DNA of 64,000 bases from an uncultured Haliea sp. GTDB lineage: Bacteria; Pseudomonadota; Gammaproteobacteria; Pseudomonadales; Halieaceae. Made by a program: the position numbers and the translations under genes. The stretch lies in the NCBI GenBank assembly GCA_947258585.1, contig CAMYIZ010000041.1:1-64000 (forward strand), written 5' to 3'. Positions 53,863 to 62,373 of this stretch are shown in pieces. Position 1 is the stretch's first letter, and each line of letters starts with the position of its first letter. The notes beneath the pieces are model-generated. The model searched no databases and was not told the DNA's origin. It saw nothing but the letters and a program-made list of their open reading frames with translations.

Positions 53863-54528
53863 ATGCAAACCCCGGCCCCGGCCACCCCCGACTATCGCAG
53901 CGCGAGTTTTCTCACCAGCGCCAGCAAGCTGTCCCAGTGTCCGGAGGACAGCGGCTGGGAGGTGGCTTTCGCCGGCCGCTCGAATGCGGGAAAATCCTCT
54001 GCAATCAACAGCTTGACGGCGAACACCAAGCTTGCCCGGACCTCCAGGACACCCGGGAGGACCCAGCTGATCAATTTCTTTTCCCTGACGGAACAACAGC
54101 GCCTGGTGGACCTGCCTGGATACGGCTTTGCCAAGGTGCCCCTCGCCATAAAACGGGAGTGGACCCGGCAACTGGAAAATTACCTGCAAAAAAGGCAGAG
54201 CTTGCGGGGACTGGTGTTATTGATGGACGTGCGCCATCCGCTGCAGGTTTTCGACCAGCAGATGCTGGCCTGGGCCATTGCCGCCGGCATGCCCGTGCAT
54301 GTACTCCTGACCAAGGCCGACAAACTGAAAAACGGGCCAGCCCGCAATACCCTGCTGCAAGTACAAAAAGAGCTGCGCCAATACGGTGATCTGGTCAGTG
54401 TACAGCTGTTTTCGGCCCTGAAACACAGCGGCCACAAGGAGCTTATCGCAGTGCTGAATGCCTGGCTGACGGCTCCGTGGCAGCCGGAACAGGACACTGT
54501 GGGAGGAGAGCAGGAAACCCGGGCATAA
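53863..54528 (+). CDS. engB: Ribosome biogenesis GTP-binding protein YihA/YsxC
   Basis: A GTPase needed for large-subunit ribosome assembly. The 221-residue protein has G1 [10 protein letters not shown] (residues 42-51), the G2 region TPGRTQ, G3 [11 protein letters not shown] and G4 TKADK. Length is typical of gammaproteobacteria. It converges on polA, as in E. coli and Pseudomonas, with the candidate small RNA and its terminator between them. The final codons overlap the T-tract of that terminator. Confidence 0.96.
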   Translation: MQTPAPATPDYRSASFLTSASKLSQCPEDSGWEVAFAGRSNAGKSSAINSLTANTKLARTSRTPGRTQLINFFSLTEQQRLVDLPGYGFAKVPLAIKREWTRQLENYLQKRQSLRGLVLLMDVRHPLQVFDQQMLAWAIAAGMPVHVLLTKADKLKNGPARNTLLQVQKELRQYGDLVSVQLFSALKHSGHKELIAVLNAWLTAPWQPEQDTVGGEQETRA

Positions 54529-54564
54529 AAAACCCGGTTGCCCGTAGGGGGACAGGCAACCGGG
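54527..54564 (-). terminator. Strong Rho-independent terminator downstream of polA
   Basis: On the minus strand a perfect 10-bp stem (CCCGGTTGCC paired with GGCAACCGGG, 12-base loop) is followed by TTTTTT at 54532-54527. It lies 120 bases past the polA stop, a distance that leaves room for a separate small RNA. Confidence 0.88.
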
Positions 54565-54621
54565 ACAGCTTGGGTCTCTGGGGAAGAGACTTGCCCCGCG
54601 AAGGGTCCATGGAGAGAGACC
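54527..54621 (-). ncRNA. Candidate Spot 42/ErsA-position small RNA
   Basis: Between polA (stop 54685) and engB (stop 54528) the minus strand has TGCTACAGT (an extended -10 at about 54636-54628), giving a predicted start near 54621. A roughly 95-base structured transcript would follow, ending in the strong terminator. GGTC...GACC and repeated TCTC/CCCC segments can fold and leave C-rich patches open. In E. coli spf and in Pseudomonas ersA occupy exactly this place and orientation (same direction as polA, before engB). I see no sequence match to Spot 42 itself; the call rests on position, promoter and terminator. Confidence 0.4.
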
Positions 54622-54684
54622 TGCGGGACTGTAGCAGCATGCTACGATCAATGAGACCGGGGCTTGCGGAATAAGTTCCGCATT

Positions 54685-57408
54685 TCAGTGCGCTTCATCC
54701 CAATTTTTTCCAGTACCCGCCTCGACCAGCAGGGGAACCGCCAGTTCTGCGGCCTCGCTCATCAACTTGCAGAGCGTCTCGCGGACCTCCGGCACCGCAT
54801 CCACCGCGACCTCCAGCACCAGTTCATCGTGGACCTGCATGATGGTGCGAGCGTCCACACCGGAGTGCTGCAGCCAGTCATCAACCCTGAGCATCGCCCG
54901 TTTGATGATGTCGGCGGCAGTGCCCTGCATGGGGGCGTTAATGGCGGTGCGCTCAGCGGCCTGGGCCCGCATCTTGTTGCGGGCATTGATCTCCGGCAGG
55001 TACAGCCGGCGCCCGAACAGGGTCTCCACGAAGCCCTGTTCCCGGGCGCTGGCCCGGGTCCGGTCCATGTATTCCTGCACGCCCGGATAGCGCTCGAAAT
55101 AGCGCTCGATATATTCCTGGGCCTCACTGCGGCCAAGGTGCAGCTGGCGAGCGAGGCCAAAGGCGGACATCCCGTAGATAAGCCCGAAATTGATTGCCTT
55201 TGCCTTGCGGCGCTGGTCCCCCGATACCGATTCCAGGGGAACACCGAACACTTCCGCCGCGGTGGCGCGGTGAACATCGAGGCCGTCCCGGAACGCGCGC
55301 AACAGACCCTCGTCACCGGACAGGTGGGCCATAATGCGCAGTTCGATCTGGGAGTAGTCGGCGGCAACGATCCGGTAGCCCTCGGGGGCAATGAACGCCT
55401 GGCGGATGCGGCGCCCCTCTTCAGTCCGGATGGGTATGTTCTGCAGGTTCGGGTCGGATGAGGACAGGCGGCCGGTCGCGGTCACCGCCTGGTGGTAGGA
55501 GGTATGCACCCGGCCCGTGGCGGGGTTGACCATGTCCGGCAGCTTGTCCGTATAAGTGGACTTCAGCTTGCTGAGACCGCGGTACTCCAGCAGCAGCTTG
55601 GGCAGGGGATAATCGAGTGCCAGTTCCGCCAACACTTCCTCGGCGGTCGACGGTGCGCCTGTCGGCGTCTTGCGCAGCACCGGCAGCTCCAGCTTGTCGA
55701 ACAGGATTTCGCCCAGCTGCTTGGGGGAGCCCAGGTTGAACGCCTGCCCGGCGAGGTCGTGGGCCTCGGTCTCCAGCTCCTGCAGGCGCAGCCCCAGCTC
55801 CCGGCTCTGCTCGCGCAACAGCTCCACCGACAGCAGCGCACCCGTGCGCTCGATCCGCGACAGTACCGGCACCAGCGGCAACTCGATCCCGGTGTAGACA
55901 GCGCAGGGACCCGGCAGGGCCTCCAGGCGCGGCCACAGGGTCTGATGCAGGCGCAGGGTCACATCCGCGTCCTCCGCCGCGTAGGGCCCGGCTTCCTCCA
56001 GCTTGATCTGGTTGAAAGTCAGCTGTTTCGCGCCCTTGCCGGCGATGTCCTCGAAATGGATGGTCCTGTGGCCCAGGTACTTGAGCGCCAGGCTGTCCAT
56101 ATCGTGGCGGGTGGCGGTGGAGTCGAGGATGTACGATTCCAGCATGGTGTCGTGGCGAATCCCGCGCAGCGTGATGCCGTGATTGGCCAGTACGCTGGCA
56201 TCGTACTTCAGGTTCTGGCCGACTTTGGCGAGCTGTTCGTCTTCCAGCAGCGGCTGCAGCTGCGCCAGCACCGCTTCCCGGTCCAGCTGTTCCGGCACAC
56301 CCAGGTAGTCGTGGGCGAGCGGAACGTAGGCGGCCTCCCCGGGGGCGATGGCGAAGGACACGCCGACAATCCGTGCCTCCATGTAATTGAGGCTGGTGGT
56401 CTCGGTATCGAAGGCAAACAGCTCGGCGTCCCGCAGGCGCGCCAGCCAGCGCTCCAGTTCCGCCTGCCCGGTGACAATCTCCCAGGCGCCGGCAGTGGCT
56501 GCCGGCGGCTCCGACCCATCTTCCGCACTGGCGTCCAGAAGCTCTTCCAGCCAGCTGCGGAACTCCAGGCGGGTGTACCATTCCCGCAACAGCTCCAGGT
56601 CGGGCTCCCCGTTGCGCAGGTCCGCCACGGTCTCCGCCAGCGGCACATCGGTCTTGATGGTGGCGAGTTGGTAGGAAAGGTAGGCCCGCTCCTTTTCCGC
56701 CTCCAGTTTGGCGGCCATGGTCTTGGCACCGCGAAACGCCAGCTCCGCAACCCTGTCCAGCCCCGCATAGATCTCGTCCAGGCCGCCCAGTCCCTGCAGG
56801 AGCGCCAGCGCGGTCTTCTCACCGACGCCAGGAACTCCCGGTATGTTGTCGACTTTGTCGCCCATCAAGGCGAGAAAATCTATGATCCGCGCTGGCGGAA
56901 TACCAAACTTTTCCTCTACCCCCGCTTCGTCCAGGCGGCTATCTGTCATGGTGTTCACCAGGGTGGTGTTGGCATCCACCAGCTGCGCCATGTCCTTGTC
57001 GCCGGTGGAAATCACGACCGGGCGACCCTGGCGGCTGGCCTCCCTGGCCAGGGTGCCGATGACATCGTCCGCCTCCACACCCGGCTCGCAGATCAGCGGC
57101 AGGCCCATGGCGCGGACGATGGCGTGGATGGGGTCGACCTGGGCCCGCAGCTCATCGGGCATTGGCGGGCGCTGGGCCTTGTACTCCGCGAACAACTCAT
57201 CGCGGAAGGTCTTGCCCTTGGCATCGAACACCACCGCGATGGGGCTCTCGGGGTAGTCCTTGCGCAGGCGGCGCAGCATGCTGATCACGCCCTTGACCGC
57301 CCCGGTGGGTTCACCGGTCGAGGTGTTGAGCGGAGGCAGGGCGTGGAAGGCCCGGTACAGGTAGGAAGAACCGTCCACCAGGACAATCGGCCCGCTGTGG
57401 TCAGCCAT
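54685..57408 (-). CDS. polA: DNA polymerase I
   Basis: Repair and Okazaki-fragment-processing polymerase. The 907-residue protein has all three domains: 5'-3' exonuclease ([17 protein letters not shown] at the start, [22 protein letters not shown]); an intact 3'-5' exonuclease with [11 protein letters not shown] (D334, E336); and the polymerase with [35 protein letters not shown] and [17 protein letters not shown] supports the ATG at 57408. It starts only 20 bases after the sco stop, so could be read as the last gene of the oxidase cluster. Confidence 0.97.
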   Translation of the reverse strand: MADHSGPIVLVDGSSYLYRAFHALPPLNTSTGEPTGAVKGVISMLRRLRKDYPESPIAVVFDAKGKTFRDELFAEYKAQRPPMPDELRAQVDPIHAIVRAMGLPLICEPGVEADDVIGTLAREASRQGRPVVISTGDKDMAQLVDANTTLVNTMTDSRLDEAGVEEKFGIPPARIIDFLALMGDKVDNIPGVPGVGEKTALALLQGLGGLDEIYAGLDRVAELAFRGAKTMAAKLEAEKERAYLSYQLATIKTDVPLAETVADLRNGEPDLELLREWYTRLEFRSWLEELLDASAEDGSEPPAATAGAWEIVTGQAELERWLARLRDAELFAFDTETTSLNYMEARIVGVSFAIAPGEAAYVPLAHDYLGVPEQLDREAVLAQLQPLLEDEQLAKVGQNLKYDASVLANHGITLRGIRHDTMLESYILDSTATRHDMDSLALKYLGHRTIHFEDIAGKGAKQLTFNQIKLEEAGPYAAEDADVTLRLHQTLWPRLEALPGPCAVYTGIELPLVPVLSRIERTGALLSVELLREQSRELGLRLQELETEAHDLAGQAFNLGSPKQLGEILFDKLELPVLRKTPTGAPSTAEEVLAELALDYPLPKLLLEYRGLSKLKSTYTDKLPDMVNPATGRVHTSYHQAVTATGRLSSSDPNLQNIPIRTEEGRRIRQAFIAPEGYRIVAADYSQIELRIMAHLSGDEGLLRAFRDGLDVHRATAAEVFGVPLESVSGDQRRKAKAINFGLIYGMSAFGLARQLHLGRSEAQEYIERYFERYPGVQEYMDRTRASAREQGFVETLFGRRLYLPEINARNKMRAQAAERTAINAPMQGTAADIIKRAMLRVDDWLQHSGVDARTIMQVHDELVLEVAVDAVPEVRETLCKLMSEAAELAVPLLVEAGTGKNWDEAH

Positions 57409-57428
57409 GGTCGGCTCCTGTCTGTCGG

Positions 57429-58091
57429 CTAGCGATCCCACAGGACGCGGATCGAACGATAGGTCACCTTCATCTGCGCCAGATCCAGCGGCGCCTTGAA
57501 AAAGGCGTGATAATCACCCCGCGGATTGATCAGCACCACGTTGGCGCTGTGGTCCACCAGGTAGTTTTCATCCTGGCCGGGCACCTTGCGGAACGGGGTA
57601 TTCAGTGCCGTGGCAAAACGGTGGATGTCGAGGAATTCCCCGGTTACCCCGATGAACCCCGGGTTGAAAAAAGGCACGTAGCTGGCCAGTTGCGCCACGG
57701 TATCCCGGGCCGGATCCACCGACACCATGATCACCTGGGTATCCTCGGCTTCGGTGCCCTCCAGTTGCTGCACAAACTGGTCGAGAAACGCCATGGTGGT
57801 GGGGCAAATATCCGGACAGTAGGTAAAGCCGAAAAACAGCAGTGACCACTGGCCCTCGAGGCTGGCCGGCACAAAGGCCTGGCCGCGGTGGTCGATCAGT
57901 TCGAAATCGCCGATATCTCTCGGCGTTTGCAGCAGATAGGCGCCGTTGGCCTGCATTTCTGACGCCGACATCACCCGCGGCTGGCCAATGCGGTTCACGA
58001 AGCCGGCGACGATCACCAGAATAAAGAGCAGAACGCCGATAATCGTCAGTCGGATACCGCGGGTCTGGGTGGCTGTCTTGCTGTCGCTCAT
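57429..58091 (-). CDS. SCO family copper chaperone
   Basis: A 220-residue membrane-anchored thioredoxin-like protein that delivers copper to the CuA site of cytochrome oxidase subunit II. One N-terminal helix (residues about 14-33) is followed by a periplasmic domain with [12 protein letters not shown] (copper CxxxC) and the histidine ligand in [10 protein letters not shown]. It is the end of the minus-strand oxidase cluster, 13 bases after cyoE. Confidence 0.94.
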   Translation of the reverse strand: MSDSKTATQTRGIRLTIIGVLLFILVIVAGFVNRIGQPRVMSASEMQANGAYLLQTPRDIGDFELIDHRGQAFVPASLEGQWSLLFFGFTYCPDICPTTMAFLDQFVQQLEGTEAEDTQVIMVSVDPARDTVAQLASYVPFFNPGFIGVTGEFLDIHRFATALNTPFRKVPGQDENYLVDHSANVVLINPRGDYHAFFKAPLDLAQMKVTYRSIRVLWDR

Positions 58092-58104
58092 GGTGCCAGG
58101 TGCC

Positions 58105-59013
58105 TCAGGTCGTCGTCATCGGAAACAGGTAGTGATCCACCAGCATGATCACAAACAGGGCCATCAGGTAGACAATGGAATACTTGAAGGTCTCCATCGG
58201 CGCACTGGGATTCCGGTTGCGCATCAACTCCACCGCCCAGTACAGGAAGCCCCCGCCCAGTACCACGGCACCCAGCAGGTACAGGGGGCCGCTGAGGCGG
58301 GTGACAAAGGGCAGCAGGGTGATGAGGAACATGATGATGGTATAGAGCAGGATATGCAGCCGGGTGAAGGCGTCACCGTGGGTCACCGGCAGCATGGGAA
58401 TATCGACCGCGGCGTACTCGTCCTTGCGGTGGATCGCCAGGGCCCAGAAATGGGGCGGCGTCCAGGCAAAGATGATCAACACCAGCAGCAGGGCGTGGCC
58501 GTGAATTTCGCCCGTGACCGCGGTCCAGCCCAGCAGCGGGGGAGCGGCGCCCGCAAGGCCGCCGATCACGATGTTCTGGGGTGTGGCGCGCTTCAGGAAC
58601 ATGGTGTAGACAAAGGCATAGCCCACCAGCGAGGCGAAGGTCAGCCAGGCCGTCAGCGCATTGACCCAGATCAGCAGGATAGCCATGCCCAGGCTACCGA
58701 GGACCAGGGCAAACAGGCTGGCCTGCAGGGTGCCGACGCGACCCTGGGCGACGGGGCGCTGGCTGGTACGGGCCATGCGTTGATCCACCTGTTGATCGAC
58801 CAGGTGATTGACTGCGGCTGCCGCGCCCGCGCACAGGGCAATCCCCAGGTTACCAAGGATCAGGGCGTCCAGCGGCACCATTCCCGGTACCGCCATGAAC
58901 ATGCCGATCACCGAGGTGAGGATCATCAGCAGGACGACGTTGGGCTTGGTCAGCTCCTTGTAGTCCCGCCAGGTCGCTTTGCCGGTCATTGCCATGTCTG
59001 TCGAAACGCCCAT
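58105..59013 (-). CDS. cyoE: Protohaem IX farnesyltransferase (haem O synthase)
   Basis: Adds a farnesyl group to haem B to form haem O. The 302-residue membrane protein has about nine helices. The UbiA-type motif reads [19 protein letters not shown] (residues about 69-87), and [10 protein letters not shown] lies in the second loop. It begins at the base after the preceding gene's stop. In comparable clusters the haem A synthase gene ctaA lies between these two; here it is missing. Confidence 0.95.
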   Translation of the reverse strand: MGVSTDMAMTGKATWRDYKELTKPNVVLLMILTSVIGMFMAVPGMVPLDALILGNLGIALCAGAAAAVNHLVDQQVDQRMARTSQRPVAQGRVGTLQASLFALVLGSLGMAILLIWVNALTAWLTFASLVGYAFVYTMFLKRATPQNIVIGGLAGAAPPLLGWTAVTGEIHGHALLLVLIIFAWTPPHFWALAIHRKDEYAAVDIPMLPVTHGDAFTRLHILLYTIIMFLITLLPFVTRLSGPLYLLGAVVLGGGFLYWAVELMRNRNPSAPMETFKYSIVYLMALFVIMLVDHYLFPMTTT

Positions 59014-59676
59014 TTAGTCCCCGGAGTTCTTGAGCAGGAATTTGAGATCCGAAATGACATCCTTGTAGCTGTCGCCCTCATCATAGGCCATCATGATCCA
59101 GCCTGCGGGATCCACCAGGTACCAGACCTGCCCCGCCGCGAGGGTTTCGGGGAACAGGACCGGCCAGGCAGCAGCGTCCAGCCGCAGTACCGAGAGGCCG
59201 CCGTGCTCGTTCAGCAGGAACTGTTCGAAATCGGGCAGTGCCGGCTTGCCGTCACTGAGCGCAGCCACCGCGAGGGAGGTGTCTGCCGGGGCCCGGTCGG
59301 TCACCAGCATCCGCCGTACGCGCGGAAACTCCTTGCCCAGGGCCATGTGGATCTGCCGGGTCAGGTACAATTTGTATTCGCAGGCCTCGAGACACTCCGC
59401 ACCACTGTGAGTGACCAGCAGTGTCCACTGGTGATCGGTATTGCTCCAGGGCAGTGGCGTGCCGGAGGGCCCGTTCAGTTCCGCCGCTGCCAGGGCGCGC
59501 GGCGGATCGAGCAGGGTGCCGCGGTTGGCAGTACCCAGCATCTCGACGATATCGAGGTCGCCGCGGACTACAAACCACCAGAGCCAGGTGGCCGCCAGCA
59601 CCATGGTCACGGGGATACCCGCAATCAGCAGCATCACCATCCGGCCGTTGTTGGGGGCTGTCACCGGCTGTTGCAT
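59014..59676 (-). CDS. Cytochrome oxidase cluster protein, thioredoxin-like, function unknown
   Basis: A 220-residue protein with one N-terminal transmembrane helix (about 13-36, MLLIAGIPVTMVLAATWLWW) and a periplasmic domain of thioredoxin-like outline (HQWTLLVTHSGAECLEACEYKLYL, later GWIMMAYDEGD). The position of a Sco-like CxxxC is filled by CLEAC. An equivalent unnamed gene is found after SURF1 in Pseudomonas. Probably helps assemble the oxidase, perhaps in copper or redox handling of subunit II, but this is inference. It is adjacent to SURF1 (3 bases) and cyoE (0 bases). Confidence 0.75.
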   Translation of the reverse strand: MQQPVTAPNNGRMVMLLIAGIPVTMVLAATWLWWFVVRGDLDIVEMLGTANRGTLLDPPRALAAAELNGPSGTPLPWSNTDHQWTLLVTHSGAECLEACEYKLYLTRQIHMALGKEFPRVRRMLVTDRAPADTSLAVAALSDGKPALPDFEQFLLNEHGGLSVLRLDAAAWPVLFPETLAAGQVWYLVDPAGWIMMAYDEGDSYKDVISDLKFLLKNSGD

Positions 59677-59679
59677 AGC

Positions 59680-60435
59680 TCAGGCCTCACTGTGTTTGCG
59701 GGTCAACAGCTGCCACAGGTTGGAACTGCGCAGCAGGAAGAAAAAGGCCAGTACAGCCGCCATGCTAAACCACTGCACCGCGTATCCCTGGTGCTTTTCA
59801 GGGCTGGCATTGACCAGCTGCCAGGCAACCGTCAGCGCCCCCGGCTGGCCGCTGTCTATCCGTACCGGGTAGGGGTACAGGCTGGCCCCGGTGGCGATCG
59901 CAACCAGCGGCGCCAGGGTTTCGGTCTCCAGCGCCTGGATCCGCACCGGCCAGGGTGGTGCGGGCTGCTGCTCTCCGAGCAGGAAAGGCTTGCCCGGGGA
60001 TACATAGATATGGCCGGTAAGCGTCACCGGGCCGGCGGGCTCGGCCACCTCCGGCAATACCTGCCGCGCCGGATCGCTGGCCACCCAGCCCCGGTTCACC
60101 AGCACGACCTGGTCACTGTCAGCCAGCGCCAGCAGACCAACCACTTCATTGCCGAAGCGACCCTGGTGGACCCGGTTGTCCAGCAGCAGATAGCGCCCCG
60201 GCAGGAATTCTCCCTGCAGGGAAACGCGGCGATAGGCCAGCTCCCCGGGATCCCTGCCAGCGAGGGCGCTCAGGGGCACCGGCGCTTCGTTCTGTCGCGT
60301 GCTCCAGCGCGCTTCCAGCCCGGCTTTCTCTTCGGCGCGGTCCAGCTGCCAGAACCCGAGGGCGATCAAGGCCGGCAACAGCAGGGCGGTCGCCAGGGTA
60401 ATGCGCCATTCGAAATCCAGCTGTAATCCCACCAT
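59680..60435 (-). CDS. SURF1 family cytochrome oxidase assembly protein
   Basis: A 251-residue membrane protein with a transmembrane helix at each end (ITLATALLLPALIALGFWQLDRAEEK and WFSMAAVLAFFFLLR) and a periplasmic middle. GFWQLDRAEEK at the first helix end, NRGWVASDP and YAVQWFSMA are SURF1 hallmarks. SURF1 helps place haem A in subunit I. It lies downstream of coxC, but on this strand the two are separated by the oppositely transcribed DUF2909 gene. Confidence 0.92.
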   Translation of the reverse strand: MVGLQLDFEWRITLATALLLPALIALGFWQLDRAEEKAGLEARWSTRQNEAPVPLSALAGRDPGELAYRRVSLQGEFLPGRYLLLDNRVHQGRFGNEVVGLLALADSDQVVLVNRGWVASDPARQVLPEVAEPAGPVTLTGHIYVSPGKPFLLGEQQPAPPWPVRIQALETETLAPLVAIATGASLYPYPVRIDSGQPGALTVAWQLVNASPEKHQGYAVQWFSMAAVLAFFFLLRSSNLWQLLTRKHSEA

Positions 60436-60527
60436 GCCTCAGCCCCGTTCAGTTAAAGTCAGGCACGCTGCCACCGTCCGCCAGGCGGCTGGTTTATACT
60501 GTGCTGTTTGGAATCGGGAGAAAGGCA

Positions 60528-60785
60528 TTGTTGAAGATCGCGATCGTCGTGTTGATGCTGGCGTTGGTAGCCAGCCTGGGAAGCGGATTCTACTTCCTCA
60601 TGGTCGACCAGGGCGACAAGTCCAAGCGCAGGACATTTCACTCGCTCGGGGTAAGACTGGGGCTTGCCATCACGCTCGCAGGCCTGATCGTCTACGGCGT
60701 AGCCAGCGGCCAATTGGGCCACCGCAACCCCTGGGATGGCGGACCGCGTCCGCTGGCATCCCAGGAGCAGGGCGATGGCGACTGA
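60528..60785 (+). CDS. Twin transmembrane protein (DUF2909)
   Basis: An 85-residue inner-membrane protein with two helices (about 4-24 and 38-58) joined by QGDKSKRRTFHSLGVR. DUF2909 genes commonly sit between oxidase subunit III and SURF1 and are often, as here, transcribed against the cluster. The start is a TTG (60528; 60531 also possible), given GGGAG at 60516-60520; a GTG at 60501 would have no ribosome site. Function unknown. Confidence 0.8.
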   Translation: MLKIAIVVLMLALVASLGSGFYFLMVDQGDKSKRRTFHSLGVRLGLAITLAGLIVYGVASGQLGHRNPWDGGPRPLASQEQGDGD

Positions 60786-60790
60786 TCGTC

Positions 60791-61759
60791 CTAGAGGATA
60801 TAGACGAACAGGAAGAGGAACACCCATACCACGTCGACGAAGTGCCAATACCAGCTGGACGCCTCGAAACCAAAGTGGTCATCGGCCGTAAAATGGCCGC
60901 CTTTCACCGAACGCAACCACTGGATCAGCAGCATGGTCATACCCATGATCACGTGGAAGCCGTGGAAACCGGTCAGCATGAAGAAGGTGGAACCATAAAT
61001 CCCTGAGTTCAGGGTCAGGCCGAAATGCGCGTAGGCCTCATAGTATTCGAGGATCTGCAGGCCAACGAACAGCATGCCCAGGGCCACGGTAATACCCAGC
61101 CAGATATTGAACTTGCGCTTGTCGCCGTCGAGGATACCCATGTGGGCCATGTGCACGGTCACGCTGGACGACAGCAGCACAATGGTGTTCCACATCGGCA
61201 GCCACAGGTACCATGCGGCCGCATCGCTGAACGCCATGCTCTTTTCGTAGCTCTGGAAGGTACCCATGTTCGCTACGGGCTGGTTGGCAAGGCCCACCGC
61301 TTCCTGCGGCGTCTGCGCCATTGGCCAGGCGTACTGGAACCCTTCCCACAGCAGATGGTTCATCCTGCCACCGTCGCCTTCACCGCCCAGCCAGGGGCCG
61401 ACCAGGGTGCGAACGTAGAACAGCGCGCCAAAGAAGGCGAAGAAGAACATGACTTCGGAAAAGATGAACCAGAACATGCCCAGCACATAGGATTTCTTCA
61501 GCTGCGCGCTGTTGAGGCCCGCAATGTTTTCCCGGATCGCGGTGCGGAACCAGGCAAACAGGGTGGCCGAAAAGAAAAACAGGCCGAACCAGAAGATGCC
61601 CCAGGAACTGGTTGTCGCACCGTCGCCAAAGGTCATGTCATTCATGACACTGGCGGCCCCGAAAGTGCTCAGGATCAGTCCGATGGTGGCACAGACCGCC
61701 ATCTTGCTCTTTTCCGGTACGTAATACTTCTCGTACTCTGTGGAACTGTGGGTTGTCAT
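60791..61759 (-). CDS. coxC: Cytochrome c oxidase subunit III
   Basis: A 322-residue membrane subunit of the aa3-type oxidase. The N-terminal EKYYVPEKSKMAVCATIG is typical of this gammaproteobacterial subfamily. Seven helices follow; FFSATLFAWFRTAI, EVMFFFAFFGALFYVRTLVG (Glu at the lipid site), GFHGFHVIMGM and ASSWYWHFVDVVWVFLFLFVYIL are landmark segments. GGAG precedes the ATG. It is convergent with DUF2909 (5 bases). Confidence 0.95.
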   Translation of the reverse strand: MTTHSSTEYEKYYVPEKSKMAVCATIGLILSTFGAASVMNDMTFGDGATTSSWGIFWFGLFFFSATLFAWFRTAIRENIAGLNSAQLKKSYVLGMFWFIFSEVMFFFAFFGALFYVRTLVGPWLGGEGDGGRMNHLLWEGFQYAWPMAQTPQEAVGLANQPVANMGTFQSYEKSMAFSDAAAWYLWLPMWNTIVLLSSSVTVHMAHMGILDGDKRKFNIWLGITVALGMLFVGLQILEYYEAYAHFGLTLNSGIYGSTFFMLTGFHGFHVIMGMTMLLIQWLRSVKGGHFTADDHFGFEASSWYWHFVDVVWVFLFLFVYIL

Positions 61760-61802
61760 GGTGTTTCTCCGTTTAAATCACACGGCCCCCCCGGGCCGGG
61801 CG

Positions 61803-62363
61803 TCAGCGGGCGGCGACAGCGCCACCCACCATGTCTGTTACGTCGAACATCGTATAGGACAGGGTAATTGTCTTGATGTCCGCTGGCAGGTCACGATCAA
61901 CGATGAACTGCAGCGGCATCTCTGTAGCAGTTTCACCATCCAGAGGCTGCTGATTGAAACAAAAGCACTCGGTCTTGTGGAAGTAGGCCGCCGCGCGGGA
62001 CGGGGACACGCTGGGAATCGCCTGGGCAACCATTGGCCGCGGCAGCGGATTGCGTGCGTGGAACACCGTGTCGTTGCTCGCACCGGGGTGAACGAGCATG
62101 CGGGTCACCGACGGCCCGAACTCCCAGGGCATGCCCTCGTTGTTGGTTGCAACGAACTGGATGGTGATTGTCCGGGACTCGTCGACGCCGGCCTGCACCG
62201 CGGTGTAGGCCTGGCCGCTGGTCTTGCCGTTGATACCAAGCGCATCACACAGTACATCGTACAGCGGCACCATGACCACAAACACGAAGGCAAACATGAG
62301 GACGGCTGTCGTCACCAGTTTGACGACAGTGTCCAGGACCGGGTTGCTGCTGACTCTCAACAC
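61803..62363 (-). CDS. ctaG: Cytochrome c oxidase assembly protein CtaG (Cox11)
   Basis: Delivers copper to the CuB centre of subunit I. The 186-residue protein has one N-terminal helix (about 14-35) and a periplasmic immunoglobulin-like domain with the copper motif ECFCFNQQPL near residue 130. The start is a GTG at 62363 with GAGG upstream, 10 bases past the ctaD stop; open frame further upstream is a shadow inside ctaD. It sits between ctaD and coxC as usual. Confidence 0.93.
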   Translation of the reverse strand: MLRVSSNPVLDTVVKLVTTAVLMFAFVFVVMVPLYDVLCDALGINGKTSGQAYTAVQAGVDESRTITIQFVATNNEGMPWEFGPSVTRMLVHPGASNDTVFHARNPLPRPMVAQAIPSVSPSRAAAYFHKTECFCFNQQPLDGETATEMPLQFIVDRDLPADIKTITLSYTMFDVTDMVGGAVAAR

Positions 62364-62373
62364 AAGACTGACC

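Noticed and set aside
57946-60426. An 826-codon plus-strand frame opposite cyoE and SURF1
   Set aside because: The minus-strand genes have family motifs and tight operon spacing; the antisense product is Gln/His/Arg-rich and unconvincing.
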